Shown one piece after another: positions 12,019 to 23,479 of a stretch of 64,000 bases of DNA. A model generated the notes under the pieces. It was not told where the DNA came from. It saw nothing but the letters and a program-made list of their open reading frames with translations, and searched no databases. How positions within the stretch are numbered: the stretch's first letter is position 1; each line of letters opens with the position of its first letter. Source of the stretch: Ixodes scapularis (taxonomy: Eukaryota > Arthropoda > Arachnida > Ixodida > Ixodidae); contig NW_024609846.1 in the NCBI RefSeq assembly GCF_016920785.2, positions 93,390,888 through 93,454,887 on the forward strand. Direction: 5' to 3'. A program made the translations under genes and the position numbers.

Positions 12019-12289
12019 GCAGCGCGCGTTTCGCTGCCTCGTCACCGCGCGTTCCTTGGGTGTTTTCTATGTTGCCCTTTGATCGGCGCGCAGTCTTTTC
12101 GGTGCTCCCAAGACGCCTTTTAAAACACTTGCTCGGCTTACCGTCAATGACAACTTAAGAAACACAGGGGGAGGTAAGTGCCGAACACCTTATCGCTCCA
12201 GTAAGATGCCGGCCGTATAGAACACAGAAGAAGGAATCACAGGAAGCTCGATCACAATAGTTTCTGCGCTTCTTAAGCTGGCAGGGACT

Positions 12290-12490
12290 ATGCGGAGCGC
12301 AAGTTCGTCTGCTTCTTGCACAGGGGCTAAGATGATGTCAGAACGCCAAGCTCTGATTGGCTCATTGAAAAATAAAAAATGGTGCGTAGACATAAAGGTC
12401 TACCCACTATCCTTCCGATCAAAGCCAATAAGAGCTCCGCGTCGCTCTGACTCCACTGCAACGCCTGCGCAAGAAGCAGCCTCTCCGCAT
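12290..12490. mobile_element. Foldback MITE, family F (copy 1)
   Basis: The left arm ATGCGGAGCG...CTGCTTCTTGCACAGG is mirrored by the right arm CCTGCGCAAGAAGCAG...CTCCGCAT. A GGTCTACCCACTATCCTTCC block lies inside. Half-copies or relatives occur at 41180-41310 and 58318-58625. No coding capacity is visible. Confidence 0.6.
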
Positions 12491-12643
12491 TGCGACTAGA
12501 CAGTGGCGCCACGGTGCGGCTCCCAGCAGAATCATTTCGCATGGACATCGGGTGCAGCGGTCGAACTTAGTTTCTATACAATGTCAACTTATCTGAGCAC
12601 AGTGTTAGTCAAAACGTTCGAAGCTGCAGTTGACTGTAACTTT

Positions 12644-13187
12644 TCGAGCGCAGCTCTTAGGCGCCCGTTTCCGCGTTGAGCGTCGTCGGCGTCGTCGCCG
12701 TTGGCGTAGAGCGCGAAACACATGTACGACGAAACCGTCCGATCCGACGTGCGAACTGCCGGAATGACTTTCGGGGGCGAGGGTTTTCGTAGCACCGGAG
12801 AGCGTTGAAAACCCTTGCCTCCGACCGTCGTATTGCCTGATCGGACGTCGGATCGGAAGGTTTCGTGGTACATGTGTTTCGCGCGTAACCGTTCGCGTTG
12901 TATTATGGGGCGTCTCAGTTTCCTTGCTAAATTTAGACAGGAAACTGAATTGGTGTTGTGGTCATGTGACGACAGTTTTACCGCTAAATTTAGCGGGGGA
13001 ATTGAATGCGCAGTGTTGCATTATGGGGCGTCACAGACCTACACACCAATTTAGTTTCCCCCCGAAATTTAGCGGGGAAGTTGAATCGGTGTTGAGGTCA
13101 CGTGGTGTCAACTTTCAAAATGAAAATACCTCAAGGGCTGAGCTATTATTTCGCATTCCAGAGATTTGTAAACATCTTTAATTTTTT
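12644..13187 (+). mobile_element. Composite minisatellite element E1
   Basis: E1 begins with GAGCGCAGCTCTTAGGCGCC and a TTGAGCG-(TCG)n-GGCGTAACCG head. It carries two to three units of an AAATTTAGCGGG minisatellite with GTCATGTGAC/GTCACGTGG motifs. It ends in the shared tail TTTCGCATT-CCAGAG-TTGTAAACATC. It abuts element E2 directly. A separate foldback has inserted in its head (12709-12885). Further family members are at 13188, 27654 and 41321. Confidence 0.7.
12709..12885. mobile_element. Foldback MITE nested in E1
   Basis: GCGCGAAACACATGTAC...CCGATCCGACGT at 12711-12750 is mirrored by 12845-12884 with about 3 mismatches over 40 bases. TA lies on both flanks (12707-12708 and 12886-12887). 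Removing the insert rejoins the host head as GGCGTAACCG, exactly as in E2-E4. Confidence 0.75.
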
Positions 13188-13566
13188 TAGAGCGCAGTTC
13201 TTGGGCGCCTGTTTCCGGCTTGAGCGACGTCGGCGTAACCGCGCGTTGCATTATAGGAAATTTATCATATTGACGTCACACGTCACGTCACGTGTGACGT
13301 CACGAAGGTCACTCGTGATTCCTTCACGAGGCCTTCAGAAGTGACGTCACGAGGGTCACTAGGGGCATGAGTTACGTTATGACGGTCACGAGTGACGTCG
13401 GAGGGAGGGGGAGGAGGATGGCGGAGGTGAAGAGGGAGGATTATGGGGAGGAGGAGGAGAGGAGGACGGGAGGGGGGAGAGGGTACGGAGAAGGAGGGGC
13501 ATACCCTCCTCCTCAATAGCTGCGCTCTTATTCGGCATTACAGGGAGTTGTAAACGTCTTTCATTT
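13188..13566 (+). mobile_element. Composite minisatellite element E2
   Basis: The head TAGAGCGCAGTTCTTGGGCG is followed by GGCTTGAGCGACGTCGGCGT. The interior has repeated GTGACGTCAC / GTCACG motifs (13273-13400) and a G/A-rich tract (13400-13500). The tail AATAGCTGCGCTCTTATTCGG then GCATTACAGGGAGTTGTAAA matches the tails of E3 and E4. Confidence 0.7.
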
Positions 13567-13804
13567 AACATGAGGAAGATACACAGAAAGGACAAAGAAG
13601 ACTCTGCATATCTTCCTCATGTTTAATTGCTGTTACCAACACGCTCGTTTTGTACTTAAGTCTTTAATTTCTTTTTTTTAAATGCAGGAGTTGAAAGGGG
13701 AGAACAGAAATCCCCTCCATACGCTGGTGAAAACCGCCGGGATAATCCCAATCTCAGTACGTCTACTCGATCCGCCAGCAAGCGAAGAGTAATCTGATAA
13801 TAAG

Positions 13805-13965
13805 ATTTTCAGTTCGAACCCGAACTGAAAACCGGAGCAAAACCGTTATTTTTTACTGAACCGAAACAAACCCGCAACCGAAATCGTGCGTTTAATACCG
13901 AACTCCAGTCTGAACGGAACCGTAATCTCGTGTGGCGGTTTCCGGTTCATTGGCAAACGGTTCGG
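13805..13965. repeat. GAACCG/CGGTTC word array, left block
   Basis: GAACCG, AACCG and CGGTTC recur densely in both orientations. The same words form a second block at 15262-15410, about 1.3 kb away, so the two blocks could be the subterminal repeats of one DNA transposon. No terminal inverted repeat could be fixed. Confidence 0.55.
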
Positions 13966-14574
13966 CGTTATATAATGTAAGCAGCGCCTTCTTAGGTTGC
14001 GGCGCGAAGTCAATTAAATATTCGCGACGCTGACGTCAGCGGGGCAGTTTTGACTAAACAAAGTATTTCACGTTTATGTTTGGCACGACTTGGCGCCGCA
14101 AGTCGGCGCGGTGGCATATACTTCTATGCTGTGTTTCACCTTACCATGGACCGCAAAAGACGCTACAGTCTACTGGAGCCAATCCATCGCTCGGAAGGTG
14201 TCACTGGAACGGTCGCCTGGAGCATCAAGTCACGTGACAAACTACGAGCTATGGATTGGAGCGTAGTGTCCATCGTGGAATTTCGTAAGGTAAAACGGAG
14301 TAGATCTGACTATGCCAAGACACTAAAGAGCTATTTTTTTTGTACGTCATCTGTGTGTGTGTGCTTCATTATTTTTTACTTGCTTCTAATCAATATTCCT
14401 CAAGGAAAAAGAAAGCTAACAAAAACAGAACAGGAAACACGTCGACCGGTATCCCCGTGTTTGTTCCGTGGTGGCAAAATCTGGAAGCGCCAAGAGGCGA
14501 AGCCGCGATGGCCGCGACGAGCACAACTGACACTGCATGCAGGGCGTCACCGGGACACCAATTGCCCAGAGCAG

Positions 14575-14804
14575 CTCAGAGCCTAAAGCCGGGGTCGTAC
14601 TACTCATACATCACACAATAGAGAGTTTGAAAACGCGTGTCACCGCAACATCCGTGTTTCGATTGCCACGTGCCAAGTTTTTTCCTCGAACTCTTTGCCA
14701 TGCGACGTTCGAAGTACGAATCTCGCAGTTACTCGCGTTCTAGTCTGCATTCTGAGTGTTCTTTGTATGATGTATAGGCAGTATGACCCCCGCTTTAAAC
14801 GCTG
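14575..14804. mobile_element. Foldback MITE between the GAACCG blocks
   Basis: CTAAAGCCGGGGTCGTAC and CATACATCACACA (left arm, from 14576) are mirrored by TGTATGATGTATAGG...GACCCCCGCTTTAA (right arm, to 14804). Arms are about 110 bases and imperfect. ORFs in this interval (such as 14050-14586 and 14537-14743) run through it and have no protein signature. Confidence 0.6.
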
Positions 14805-15261
14805 CCTGAAAAATGATTTTTTGTACGTGTTTTTTATAAGTAGAATATCGCCCATTTTCTTCTCAATTTTTTTTTTCAGTCATCCTTAGACCATCCTTTA
14901 CTGTCTTTCTCTTCTTGAGCTCAATCAGTCAGTAGCTCGAAAAAGGCGTTCGGACCTGCAGGGTGTGTAGTTTGCGTGTACGGTGCGTGCTATATACTCT
15001 CACGGTGTCACTGTGCATTCCGGCTGATTGACTTCACAGGTCAGTACGGCACTTTGTTACTGTTTCTGAGCGCCTGTATGACCACTTAAATGCGTAAAAC
15101 AGAGTTTGCGATAAAAATCAACAAAACGAAATTAAGCATATATTTGTTTTGCGGTCCTAGTTTCCGCAGCGTGGCTTCTGATTACATTTTTTATGCAGAA
15201 GACGCCGTGTTGCACACACGTTTTCTTCCTAACGACATAAAACTGAGGACGTTTCTTTTTA

Positions 15262-15412
15262 AAAACCGGTTTGAACCAGTTCGCGCTTGGTGGAACCGGT
15301 AACCAAGCCGCTATGTGGGATTCATCACCGAACGGGAACCGAAGCGGAAGAAAATGCAAAGCTACTGAACTCAGAACCGGCACCAGAATAATGACCGGTT
15401 CAACTCACCGAA
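15262..15412. repeat. GAACCG/CGGTTC word array, right block
   Basis: AACCGGTTTGAACC, GGAACCGGTAACC, GAACGGGAACCG and GACCGGTTC occur in close succession, mirroring the 13805-13965 block in composition and mixed orientation. Confidence 0.55.
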
Positions 15413-15457
15413 AAAGAGGAGAGAAAAATATTTCTCACGTAGATTTTGTCAATTACT

Positions 15458-15602
15458 AGTGAGTTTTCGTAGACCGCGTTTCCCCCTCCGCTAAGGCCTC
15501 CGCAACGAAGAAGCCGCTACTGCGCCTGCGCGCCGATGGCCTTGGCTGTAGAGTTTTGGGTATCGTAGTGGGCTGCGGAGAGCGTTGCGGAATATGCCTT
15601 TA
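15458..15602 (+). mobile_element. MITE family G, copy 1 (3' truncated)
   Basis: It starts GTGAGTTTTCGTAGACCGCG and contains the family core GCCGCTACTGCGCCTGCGCG and GTTTTGGGTATCGTAG. The copy stops after TTGCGGAATAT without the matching right terminus. Full copies are at 18065-18229 and 26214-26380. Confidence 0.7.
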
Positions 15603-16735
15603 CGTGCTTCGTACAGGCATATTCCAGTGGAGATAAAGGAAAAACACTTGGCGCTATGTTGCCGTCGTTGCCGCTTACAACTGCTGGGAACACGATTGAA
15701 CCCGAAAGCCGAACAATTAACACCTGCAGGTTGAATGACTTCAGAACAATTACAAAGCAACGTTAGACGTGGGTAGCTTTTCAAATGTCAAGGTGCGAAA
15801 CCTCTACTCCAGAGCGAGATCGAGAGACACGCTGCTGCCGCATTAGAAAAGGTCGGAGCGGACAGCGCTTATCATTATAAGTCGTAACGCGAAAGCTGCC
15901 GTCCGTTAGTGGCGGTGCCAAAAGAGTGCCAAGGCAGAGCGCCGTTTTTGTTCAGTATTTTAGATCATAAAAGAAACAAATGCAGTTTTTAGAGTACGGA
16001 ATCAAGAAAATGACCCGTCGACATACCCCCCACCAAGCGGGATCAGGCACTGACGAACGGCGAACGTAGGAAGGTCCCGGATGTGCGCGGCGGCGCAGCA
16101 GTCGAGGCTCCGACCGGTTTCGAGCGTTCCGAAGGCATTCGGCGAGCAGCTTTGGCTTGCGGTTTTGCCCTTTGGCGGTTTGGCAGCGTGAAGTAGCTCC
16201 CGTACTGAACTGATCTTTACTCCTTCTTTGCTGTCGTTTGTGACCAATGAAGTGTCATGCCGAATTAGGGATTAATCGCGCAGCAAATGCATTGCGAGCC
16301 ACCCTGGCTGCTTGCTTTATGCAGCCTACCAGAACAAGCTTCAGTGACGCCTTTCGAGCCGTCGACAAGGAGTGCGGCAGCCGTGAGCGCTCGCTGAACT
16401 CACTACCCCTCCTCTAGTTCACGGCCACTCAAGCAACTTGGGACGTCATGAAGGAGGTTATTTGTTGCTTGATTTTTTTAAATTTAATTTGCATATAACT
16501 TTTAAAATAAAGAAAAGTTTCATTAAGTTACGTCCAGTGCGCTCAGGTTCGGAGCAAATCAAAAACCAGTAAAAAAAATGTCTCTGAAGGGCTCCTTTAA
16601 CTGTCATTAAGCCAACGACAGCCTACTCAAACTCGGTCGGCCTGAGTTACACGGCTGCGCCAACTGTTATTAAGCAGCTAATGATCATTGATTTCAACTA
16701 AGCTGACTTACCTCATGGCGAATTCCACTGGTCGT
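15603..16735. other. Gene-free region
   Basis: I see no supported gene, RNA or repeat. Short frames at 15491-15784 and 16002-16247 are unremarkable. Confidence 0.4.
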
Positions 16736-17470
16736 TTTGGAGCGCGCCGGGATCGGTAGACCAGATTTTAGATGTAGCACGAGATCCGAACGGAGTCGCT
16801 CCGCCTCCGGATCCCTTGAAACATAACCACTTCTGCGGAATCGACGGGTGCCTTCCCGTCCGATCCACCTTACCGGGAATCCCCTTTCCGCCGTCCCGGA
16901 TCTCGAAGCACATGTTTTCGCAATCCCGGCGCTAACAACGCGTTTTTAACGCACGAACGTTAATCGTGTTAATCATAAAGTGAAAGACGCGTGTCGATGC
17001 GCGATGTGCATCAGAACGTTGTCGAAGTAAGCCTTGATTTTCGGCCTCCTGTGGAGGTATTAAAAGGCAGTCGAATTCATGTGAGACACACAACCAATCC
17101 TAGTCGTCGCTGTTACTCGAACCGCTGCTGCTTGAGGAGCTGCTCGAGCAACTTGACGACGAACTGTCATCAAGCAGCCGCAGCAGTAAAGCTGGCGGCA
17201 CTTAGCGAGCGGTCATTGCGATTTCTTCTGAGGCAAGACGCCCGACGAGAAAGGAAGCCACGTGTGTGCGACGCGGGCTGGCCAGGTCCAATCCGCCGAA
17301 ATCAGCGGAGCGACTTTTCTCGGATCCGGATCGAGGTCTGGAGTGGGAGGTGATCCAGAACGACGCGTGGATCACCTCCGTCTCGATCCCGATCGCCCAG
17401 GGAAATAGGCACGCTCCAGAAAAGCCTATCCCCACGCGCTCCAAAAGAACCTCTAAAATTGGCCATCAGT
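16736..17470. repeat. GATCC-rich palindromic region
   Basis: TTTTGGAGCGCGCCGGGATCGG near 16736 is mirrored by CCCCACGCGCTCCAAAAG near 17430. Inside lies a perfect 12-bp inverted pair GGAGGTGATCCA / TGGATCACCTCC (about 17346-17379) with a short loop. The pattern suggests one or two foldback elements, but exact ends could not be set. Confidence 0.45.
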
Positions 17471-17939
17471 TAACTGATGGGGGTTCGCCCCAATATCCCA
17501 AATTGAGCTATTGATGGCGGCATCCGCAGCATCGCCATCCCATGCCAGCGCCATGGGAAGACTGGGGGAGGTATCTAGAAAGTATCGTAGCAGCAACTAT
17601 TTTCCGAAGAGGTGTGATTCGGCGCCAGTGCTGCCGCTAGAACGATCATGGTACTTCGCGAAAGCCAAAGCTCGACGAGGGCGGCCATTGTGATGTTGGC
17701 GCCGATAAAACCTTCGTTATGTCTCGCTTTCTTGAATTCGTGTCAAATGTTCTAATTATCGTTTCTTTACTTTAAAAAATAATAATAGTTTTTATTTTAA
17801 GTTTTTTGCATTGTTTTTTCTTATTAGTATTTAGGTGATACCGTAAAAAAGTGCAAGTACTTATGCTGAGATACTGCATGAACATAATGTTTCTTGAAAT
17901 AGGGCGCTTATGCATACTTGTACCGTCAAAACAGTAAAA

Positions 17940-18295
17940 CGTGTTAAGTCGTAATTAAAAAAAGTAACGCAAACGTAACGTGCGTTACTTTTATTCGGTA
18001 ACAATAACGGTAACGCGTTCCTTTTGTATTGCGATAACGTAGGTCCGTAACGCGTTTCTTTTATTAGGGAGTTTTCGTAGACCGCGCTGCCCTCTCCGCT
18101 AAGCATTCCGCAACGAAGAAGTTGCTACTGCGCCTGCGCACCGATAGCCTTTACTGTGGAGTTCCCGCTATCGTAGCGGGTTGCGGAGGGCCTTGCGGGA
18201 CGGCGAAAACGATCTACGAAAAGTCCCTATTTGCAAGTAACGAGTAACGTATTTCGTTACTTTTTTCGGTAACGCCTACAAAAGTGGTTCCGTGT
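17940..18295. repeat. GTAACG/CGTTAC word array, split by a MITE
   Basis: GTAACG and CGTTAC recur in both orientations at 17969-18063 and again at 18236-18290. MITE G copy 2 (18065-18229) separates the two halves, so it inserted into a pre-existing array. The word texture resembles hAT subterminal repeats. Confidence 0.6.
18065..18229 (+). mobile_element. MITE family G, copy 2 (complete)
   Basis: The termini TAGGGAGTTTTCGTAGA and TCTACGAAAAGTCCCTA are inverted complements, allowing one mismatch. The length is about 165 bp. The core includes CTGCGCCTGCGCACCGATAG and TATCGTAGCGGGTTGCGGAG. It has no coding capacity and is presumably mobilised in trans by a transposase not seen here. Confidence 0.8.
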
Positions 18296-18879
18296 TACAC
18301 CGGCCGACTTAGTTGAGCCGAATGACAGTTGGGAAGCGCCAACGATCGCCGGCTTAATGACAGTACAGAGCGCTAGTGTAACTAGGTCATTACAGATTTT
18401 AACGATATTAGAGTTATAATACGTTTCAAACCTCTCTCTGCGGCTGATGCATTTTTATTGCCAGAAGAAAACGCCAAGAGAAAGTAGCCATTTAAAGAAA
18501 AAAAGAAGAAGCCCGTTTTCAAATATAAGGCGTTCGCACACATATGGCATCTGTTTGGCAGATGTAAAAAGCGGTCCGTCAGCCAAAATAGAACGCGCGA
18601 ATGGAAATTCAAAGGCCGTTTCCTCTTTTCAGACGCCATACAGGTGTCGGAGCGAATGCATGTAGACTAACGGACTGCGCGTTCAGATTTTATGACGCTC
18701 TCGCGGCACCTTGGTGCGTTTCTCTACAAGGGGTTATTTCCAGCCAACAGAACAATCGCGACTTCGTCGGAGTTTGCGCGAAGCAACTTCTTTCCGGTTT
18801 TCTATTCTATGCTCTTTCTACGATTCTAGTTTACCACGCAATTACCTCCTCGGACTTCGCTTTCTCTGTACGTAAGCGT
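18296..18879. other. Gene-free region
   Basis: I see no supported gene or repeat. Frames at 18382-18957 continue into the CA-rich tract and carry no motif. Confidence 0.4.
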
Positions 18880-19070
18880 GTGCATATACACACCCACGTA
18901 CACACAAACACAAACATGCACACACACACTCGCACGCACACGCGCACGCAGACGTAAACAGATATACACAAGCATACGCACACGTACGCAGACACATCCA
19001 CACACGCACATACACATAAACACGCACACACGAACACCTCCACACACCGACACGCGCACGCAAACACGCA
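18880..19070. repeat. Imperfect (CA)n / CACGCA microsatellite
   Basis: About 190 bases are dominated by ACAC, CGCACA and CACGT steps on the plus strand. Long frames on both strands here (18826-19192) are products of the purine/pyrimidine alternation and were not called. Confidence 0.85.
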
Positions 19071-20310
19071 TGAGTAAATTTTCCGGTTTTCAAATGTCCT
19101 GCCGCATCACCCCGAAGACCACGTATGACGGTACACACTCAAACCTAGTGCAAATCACTCACGTCTCTGGGTTGGAGGCTACAACAAAATAACTTCGTAT
19201 ATTTTTATTTTTATTTTATTTTTATGTGACGATCCACAGGACAAAAGAAAGCAGCGAATGGTCGTTATATCTTTCACGAGAACAGAACGACGAGATGTCA
19301 GGAGGACAACGAAAGTGACGGGTGTTTGTACGTTCCATTTTATTCTTGAATGCTGGCCTCAATTTGCGGAGCAGCGCGCGCGATTTCTGCCAGATTTGAA
19401 GAACTTATAAAGAGACCGGAAGAATAGAGAAAAATATCGGGGAAACGAGAAAGCAAACAAGATAAAAACGGAAAAAAAAGGAGGGGGTGGGGGGACCTTT
19501 CTTGCCGGCTCTGCGGAGGAGTAGAATAACCCGACAGACATATTGGATTTGGAAGGAAGATCTTGTTCGCCAGTTCATTCCCAAAATTATATCTTTTGCG
19601 TTTGTTTTGCAGACATCTTATTCAATATAGACTGCTCTACCAATTGTGCACCGAAGTCACGTCGGATTTCGCCTGTGTCACTGTAGATTGTATTCGAAAT
19701 ATTTCGCATTTTAATATACATTTTACTGCAATAGTGTTCGTAAACGTCCTAGAATGCATATTTATATTTAGATACGTAAACAAACAAAAAAAAGACAGTC
19801 TCTTTGACACTTGTTAAAGTCGTTTCAAACACCAATTAGAACACCTTTCCCCTCGTCCGCCCGACACCCCAATCTTTCGCACACATTACACACCGCACTG
19901 TACGGATTTGCCGTGCACAGTCGTGCAGTGTTGTACACGCTCCTCCAAAACAGAAACAGAAACTCGTTTCTTTTTTTTTGTAAGCTTTGGAACGATTTTT
20001 CTGTTACTTGTTCCAGTGGTTTAAAAGGAACACATCACGTGATGTTTCTGAGATGGGAACGGGTCGTTAGATTAAGGTTGCGCTTGCGTAATTTAGTGAA
20101 ATATTGGGTCAAATCATTCTTCAAAAAAAAAAAAAAAAAAAAAAAAAACCCGAAGCGAGTGATTGAAAATATCTACATTGAACTTAGTGTCGTGTCGCTA
20201 CGATCGCATTTGTTCCAGTGATTTGTTTTCGACACTCTCTCTCGGACACACTCCCATCTTCTAAAGTCGCAGGTTTAAGTCGTCGCTAACAAAGACCCCA
20301 CATTGGGGTA
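19071..20310. other. Gene-free region
   Basis: A poly-A run lies at 20122-20148 and ATTTTTATTTTT repeats near 19201-19225. No coding frame with a recognisable domain was found. Confidence 0.4.
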
Positions 20311-20324
20311 AAAGTGCGAGAAGG

Positions 20325-20535
20325 AACCTCGTTCCTTCCGCCGTTCCCTCGAAAACGCAACGATATCCCGTTCCAGTTACACCGACGCAAAATGGAACTT
20401 CGACGTCCCTCCGTTCCACGTAAAAGGAAGGCGTTCCACGAGCGTCATTTTTCGGAACGCCGTTCCATTAAGGAACGACGTGCTGTACGAAACAGCGTTC
20501 CAAGGGACGTCGTTCCTCGAAACGCCGTTCTGTAC
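20325..20535. repeat. GTTCC/GGAAC word array
   Basis: CGTTCC and GGAACG recur about every 15-20 bases in both orientations. The array has the same texture as the GAACCG and GTAACG arrays but uses a different word. Confidence 0.55.
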
Positions 20536-20639
20536 AGCACGGCGGCCGCGTGATCACCGCCGCTATACTACGGCCTGCCGCTTCACCGGGAGACACATAG
20601 AAGCAGCGATTCAGTTGAGTATGCCGAGTTTGTTTCTGG

Positions 20640-20830
20640 AGCAGCTGGACCAGCGGACACGAGCAATTCTTTGGCGTTGCCCGGGCATTACGTAGAGCTT
20701 CCGCTTTTTCGCCGTCAGCTACCGTGGTTAGAACACCTTGATGTGTTTGTGTTTGCCTTGCAAGTAGCGTTGAAAGCGCCACTGCACGAAGCACGCATCT
20801 CTTTCTTTAATGAAAAAACAAAACAAAACA
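20640..20830 (+). repeat. Repeat shared with 60235-60345
   Basis: The block AACACCTTGATGTGTTTGTG, then TTGCAAGTAGCGTTGAAAGC and GCACGAAGCACGC, recurs as CCCCTCGATGTGTTTGCG, then TTGCAAGTAGCGTCAAATGC and GCACGAGGCCC near 60259-60312. The minus strand encodes a matching LLARQTQTH peptide in both. The family is unknown. Confidence 0.6.
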
Positions 20831-21991
20831 GAGTTGGCAGCTACCTTGTTAAGTAAACTTGAGAATAATTAGTGCTAAATCACTTCAGAGTTCACAATTA
20901 TCACGTAAATCAAGCACTGCACAGAACAACCTGTAAAGCACTTCAATATATAAAAGTTGGCTATATACATAAAGGTGCAATGATCAGTAATGCACTCCCT
21001 CGTGCACCCCCTTGCACTCTCTCGCTTTTGGAAGAGACTTCCGACGGGTCTCTTTTTATTTTTGGTGCTTCACCAACGTAAACATCATGCGATGCACCTT
21101 GGGGATCTTTAACACGAAACAAAAACCCGTTATACAGCGCCCTCCACAGAAAGCAATAATAATTTTTAACATTTATCGCGGCACTGCCGTCAGCTTACAG
21201 ATACCACGGGGATAGTGGCACATAAGGCGAAAACCGCGGCACCACTTTCGGATGCTGGGAGAAGCGAGCGATCGTCAGACCTCTCTTTCTAGCTCACCAT
21301 AACAAACTTGTACAAGAATGTTTCGCAGTTTTTCAATTTGCAAATTGTTGAACATTTAATAAAACAACCCCCCATACACAAACTCACGCGCACACTTTTA
21401 GTGGCGGGACTGACACGAGCTCAAAAGCCTTAGCAGCCGTCGCCTGGCTCGTGTCCAACAGGTAGCAATATCTCTTACACGGCACTAAATGCGTGATAGT
21501 CCGCCTTTCTAGATATAAACGCCGAGATGAATGACGTCGGTTACACACATTGGCAGCGCCATAGCACGTGGCTCCGATTGTCTATGGCAGATTGAGGGTG
21601 TGTTGCCACGTCATATATTTTCTCCGATTTTTAAGTTTTAAGACATTAAAGCGATCCGATATACCGAAAAAAGGGAACTAAAATGTTCTCATATTTGTCT
21701 GCCTGAACTCGCCTGCGAGAAAATAACGGGAAACGAACTTTGGTGGGGGGTAGTCCGCTGGTAGACTCGAAGTGATTTTCAAGAGTTTTCTATGGTTATC
21801 TTAGTTCGCACGCGTTTGCGAGCTAGCATTGTTTCGCCTTGAAGGTCCACGCGTGGAGCAGTTCTGGATTGCTCTAAATAAAATGGCAGAAGTTCTTAGT
21901 AACGTGGTAGGTTGCAAAATTTTTAATGAATATATCATATACAGAGATTGTGGACTGGAATTCTAATTCTAAGAGGTACAGATTGATTCTA
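20831..21991. other. Gene-free region
   Basis: No gene or repeat can be supported here. The frames are short and unremarkable. Confidence 0.35.
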
Positions 21992-22301
21992 CACTCTGAG
22001 AAATGCCTGCGTGTCTACTTACTGGCAAAACACTGGAAGAGCCAATCTCTGCAATCTACGAAATCAGCACATCGAATGGTGAGGCGGAACATCTGTTTAG
22101 ACCTAAAAATTAAGTCTGCACTGTGGCATTACGCAATGCAAAGCGTTATGCTTGCAATGCGTAATGCCACAGCGCAGACTTAATTTCGAGGTCTAAACAG
22201 ACGTTCCGCCTCATCATTCGCTGTGCTGATTTCGTAGATTGCAGAGATTGGCTCTCCCAGTGTTTTTCCAGTAAGTAGACACACAGGCATTTCTCAGAGT
22301 G
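21992..22301. mobile_element. Long-hairpin MITE family M, copy 1
   Basis: CACTCTGAGAAATGCCTG at the left is mirrored by CAGGCATTTCTCAGAGTG at the right, and the similarity continues inward over almost the whole 310 bp to a centre at GCGTTATGCTTGC near 22141. The transcript or single strand would fold into one long stem. The interior includes GTTTAGACCT...AGGTCTAAAC. Copies 2 and 3 are at 26386-26702 and 34220-34533. Confidence 0.8.
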
Positions 22302-23028
22302 TACACTGAACTAATTGTGCGGCTCCAACTTTGTTATTTTTTATATCAGTAGAAAGCGTCGGACGTCAGCTATTTTATTTACACGAGAAATGCAATCGAT
22401 CAAAAGCAGGAATTGCGCACAGGCCGCTTTTAAAATACGCAGAGAAGAAAAACGTTTCTTCTCATTGTACACTAGAAAAATGCAGCATTAGGCGAATGAT
22501 ACTACAGTCACGGACAGCTTAAGTAGCACGGGGCGTGGCGTTTCCCGAGTATCTTATTATCGGTTCGCAGTCAGTGAGATTCCGGCGTCAGCCGATCAAA
22601 ACGCCCAGCAACGAATCACGGAGCAAAAAGCGTAAACGTAATATACCGCGAATACGTTTCTTAGGCTGCCAGTGGACGTAATACATTTCAGCGCACATTC
22701 CGGCTCTGTACATTTATTGGGGAGCTGAAGGATGTTTGGGTGCGCACTACAAGAAATCTAGAGCGTCAACTTTCCCCCAAAGCGTTTCGAGAAAGCCGAT
22801 CTAGCTCGGCGAATCACGAGGCTGGAAATATTGTTGAAACCCAAAAATAAAGGAAACCTTTTGCTACGTAATACTGCGCATGGCAGGATTGCTTTGCGCT
22901 AAAGGAGACGCTCCAGATTTTTCAAAGTGTAGATGGTGACCGACAGCTTAAGAAATGTAGGGTGTGACTGACTATGTTACCGTTTTATAGCGGTAGCTGT
23001 TTGTGCACCTTCCCGGCAAAAAAAAGAA
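22302..23028. other. Gene-free region
   Basis: No supported feature was found. Confidence 0.35.
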
Positions 23029-23059
23029 GTGCTAATGTACGAACGCCAAACCCCGCTCT

Positions 23060-23330
23060 ACAGCAGAGGCAGTGCTCTCCTTCTCCCCGTGCACACACGG
23101 CAAGGCCAGCGCCTCCTGGGTGACAAAGCCATAGTGCTGATAGAGAGATGTCGTCATCAGAGAAGGCCGACGCTGGTCACAGATTGGACACGACGATTGC
23201 GCCAACGTTCAACTCAAACTTGACTCGAAGCCGAGCACTGATGCAGCATTCGTTTCCAATCTGTGGTTAGCCTTGGCCTTCGCTGGTGACGCGAAAATGT
23301 CAGCACTACGGCTTTGTCTTCAGCCACGTA
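23060..23330. mobile_element. Foldback element whose arms encode the same peptide on opposite strands
   Basis: The plus strand near 23121-23217 encodes DKAIVLIERCRHQRRPTLV and then TDWTRRLRQRS. The minus strand from about 23322 down to 23230 encodes DKAVVLTFSRHQRRPRLTT and then DWKRMLHQCS. The two arms are imperfect inverted copies around a centre near 23220. The peptide family is not recognised. Confidence 0.55.
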
Positions 23331-23479
23331 CCCTCCCGCGACGCCCTCCCCCGCTCCCGACACTCTCCCTCGCTTCCCCACTGCCGCCGCCCAGGTTCCG
23401 TTATCGCGTCTCTCCGCGTTCCTACAGAGCATTTCGCGTACGTACTTTCGCTTCTCCATCCGCAGGAGCTGTCACAGGT

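Noticed and set aside
14050..14586. 178-codon plus-strand ORF
   Set aside because: No recognisable domain, odd composition change mid-frame, and its end runs into a foldback element.
18826..19192. Cys/Val- and Thr/His-rich ORFs on both strands
   Set aside because: Produced by the CA/TG-rich microsatellite.
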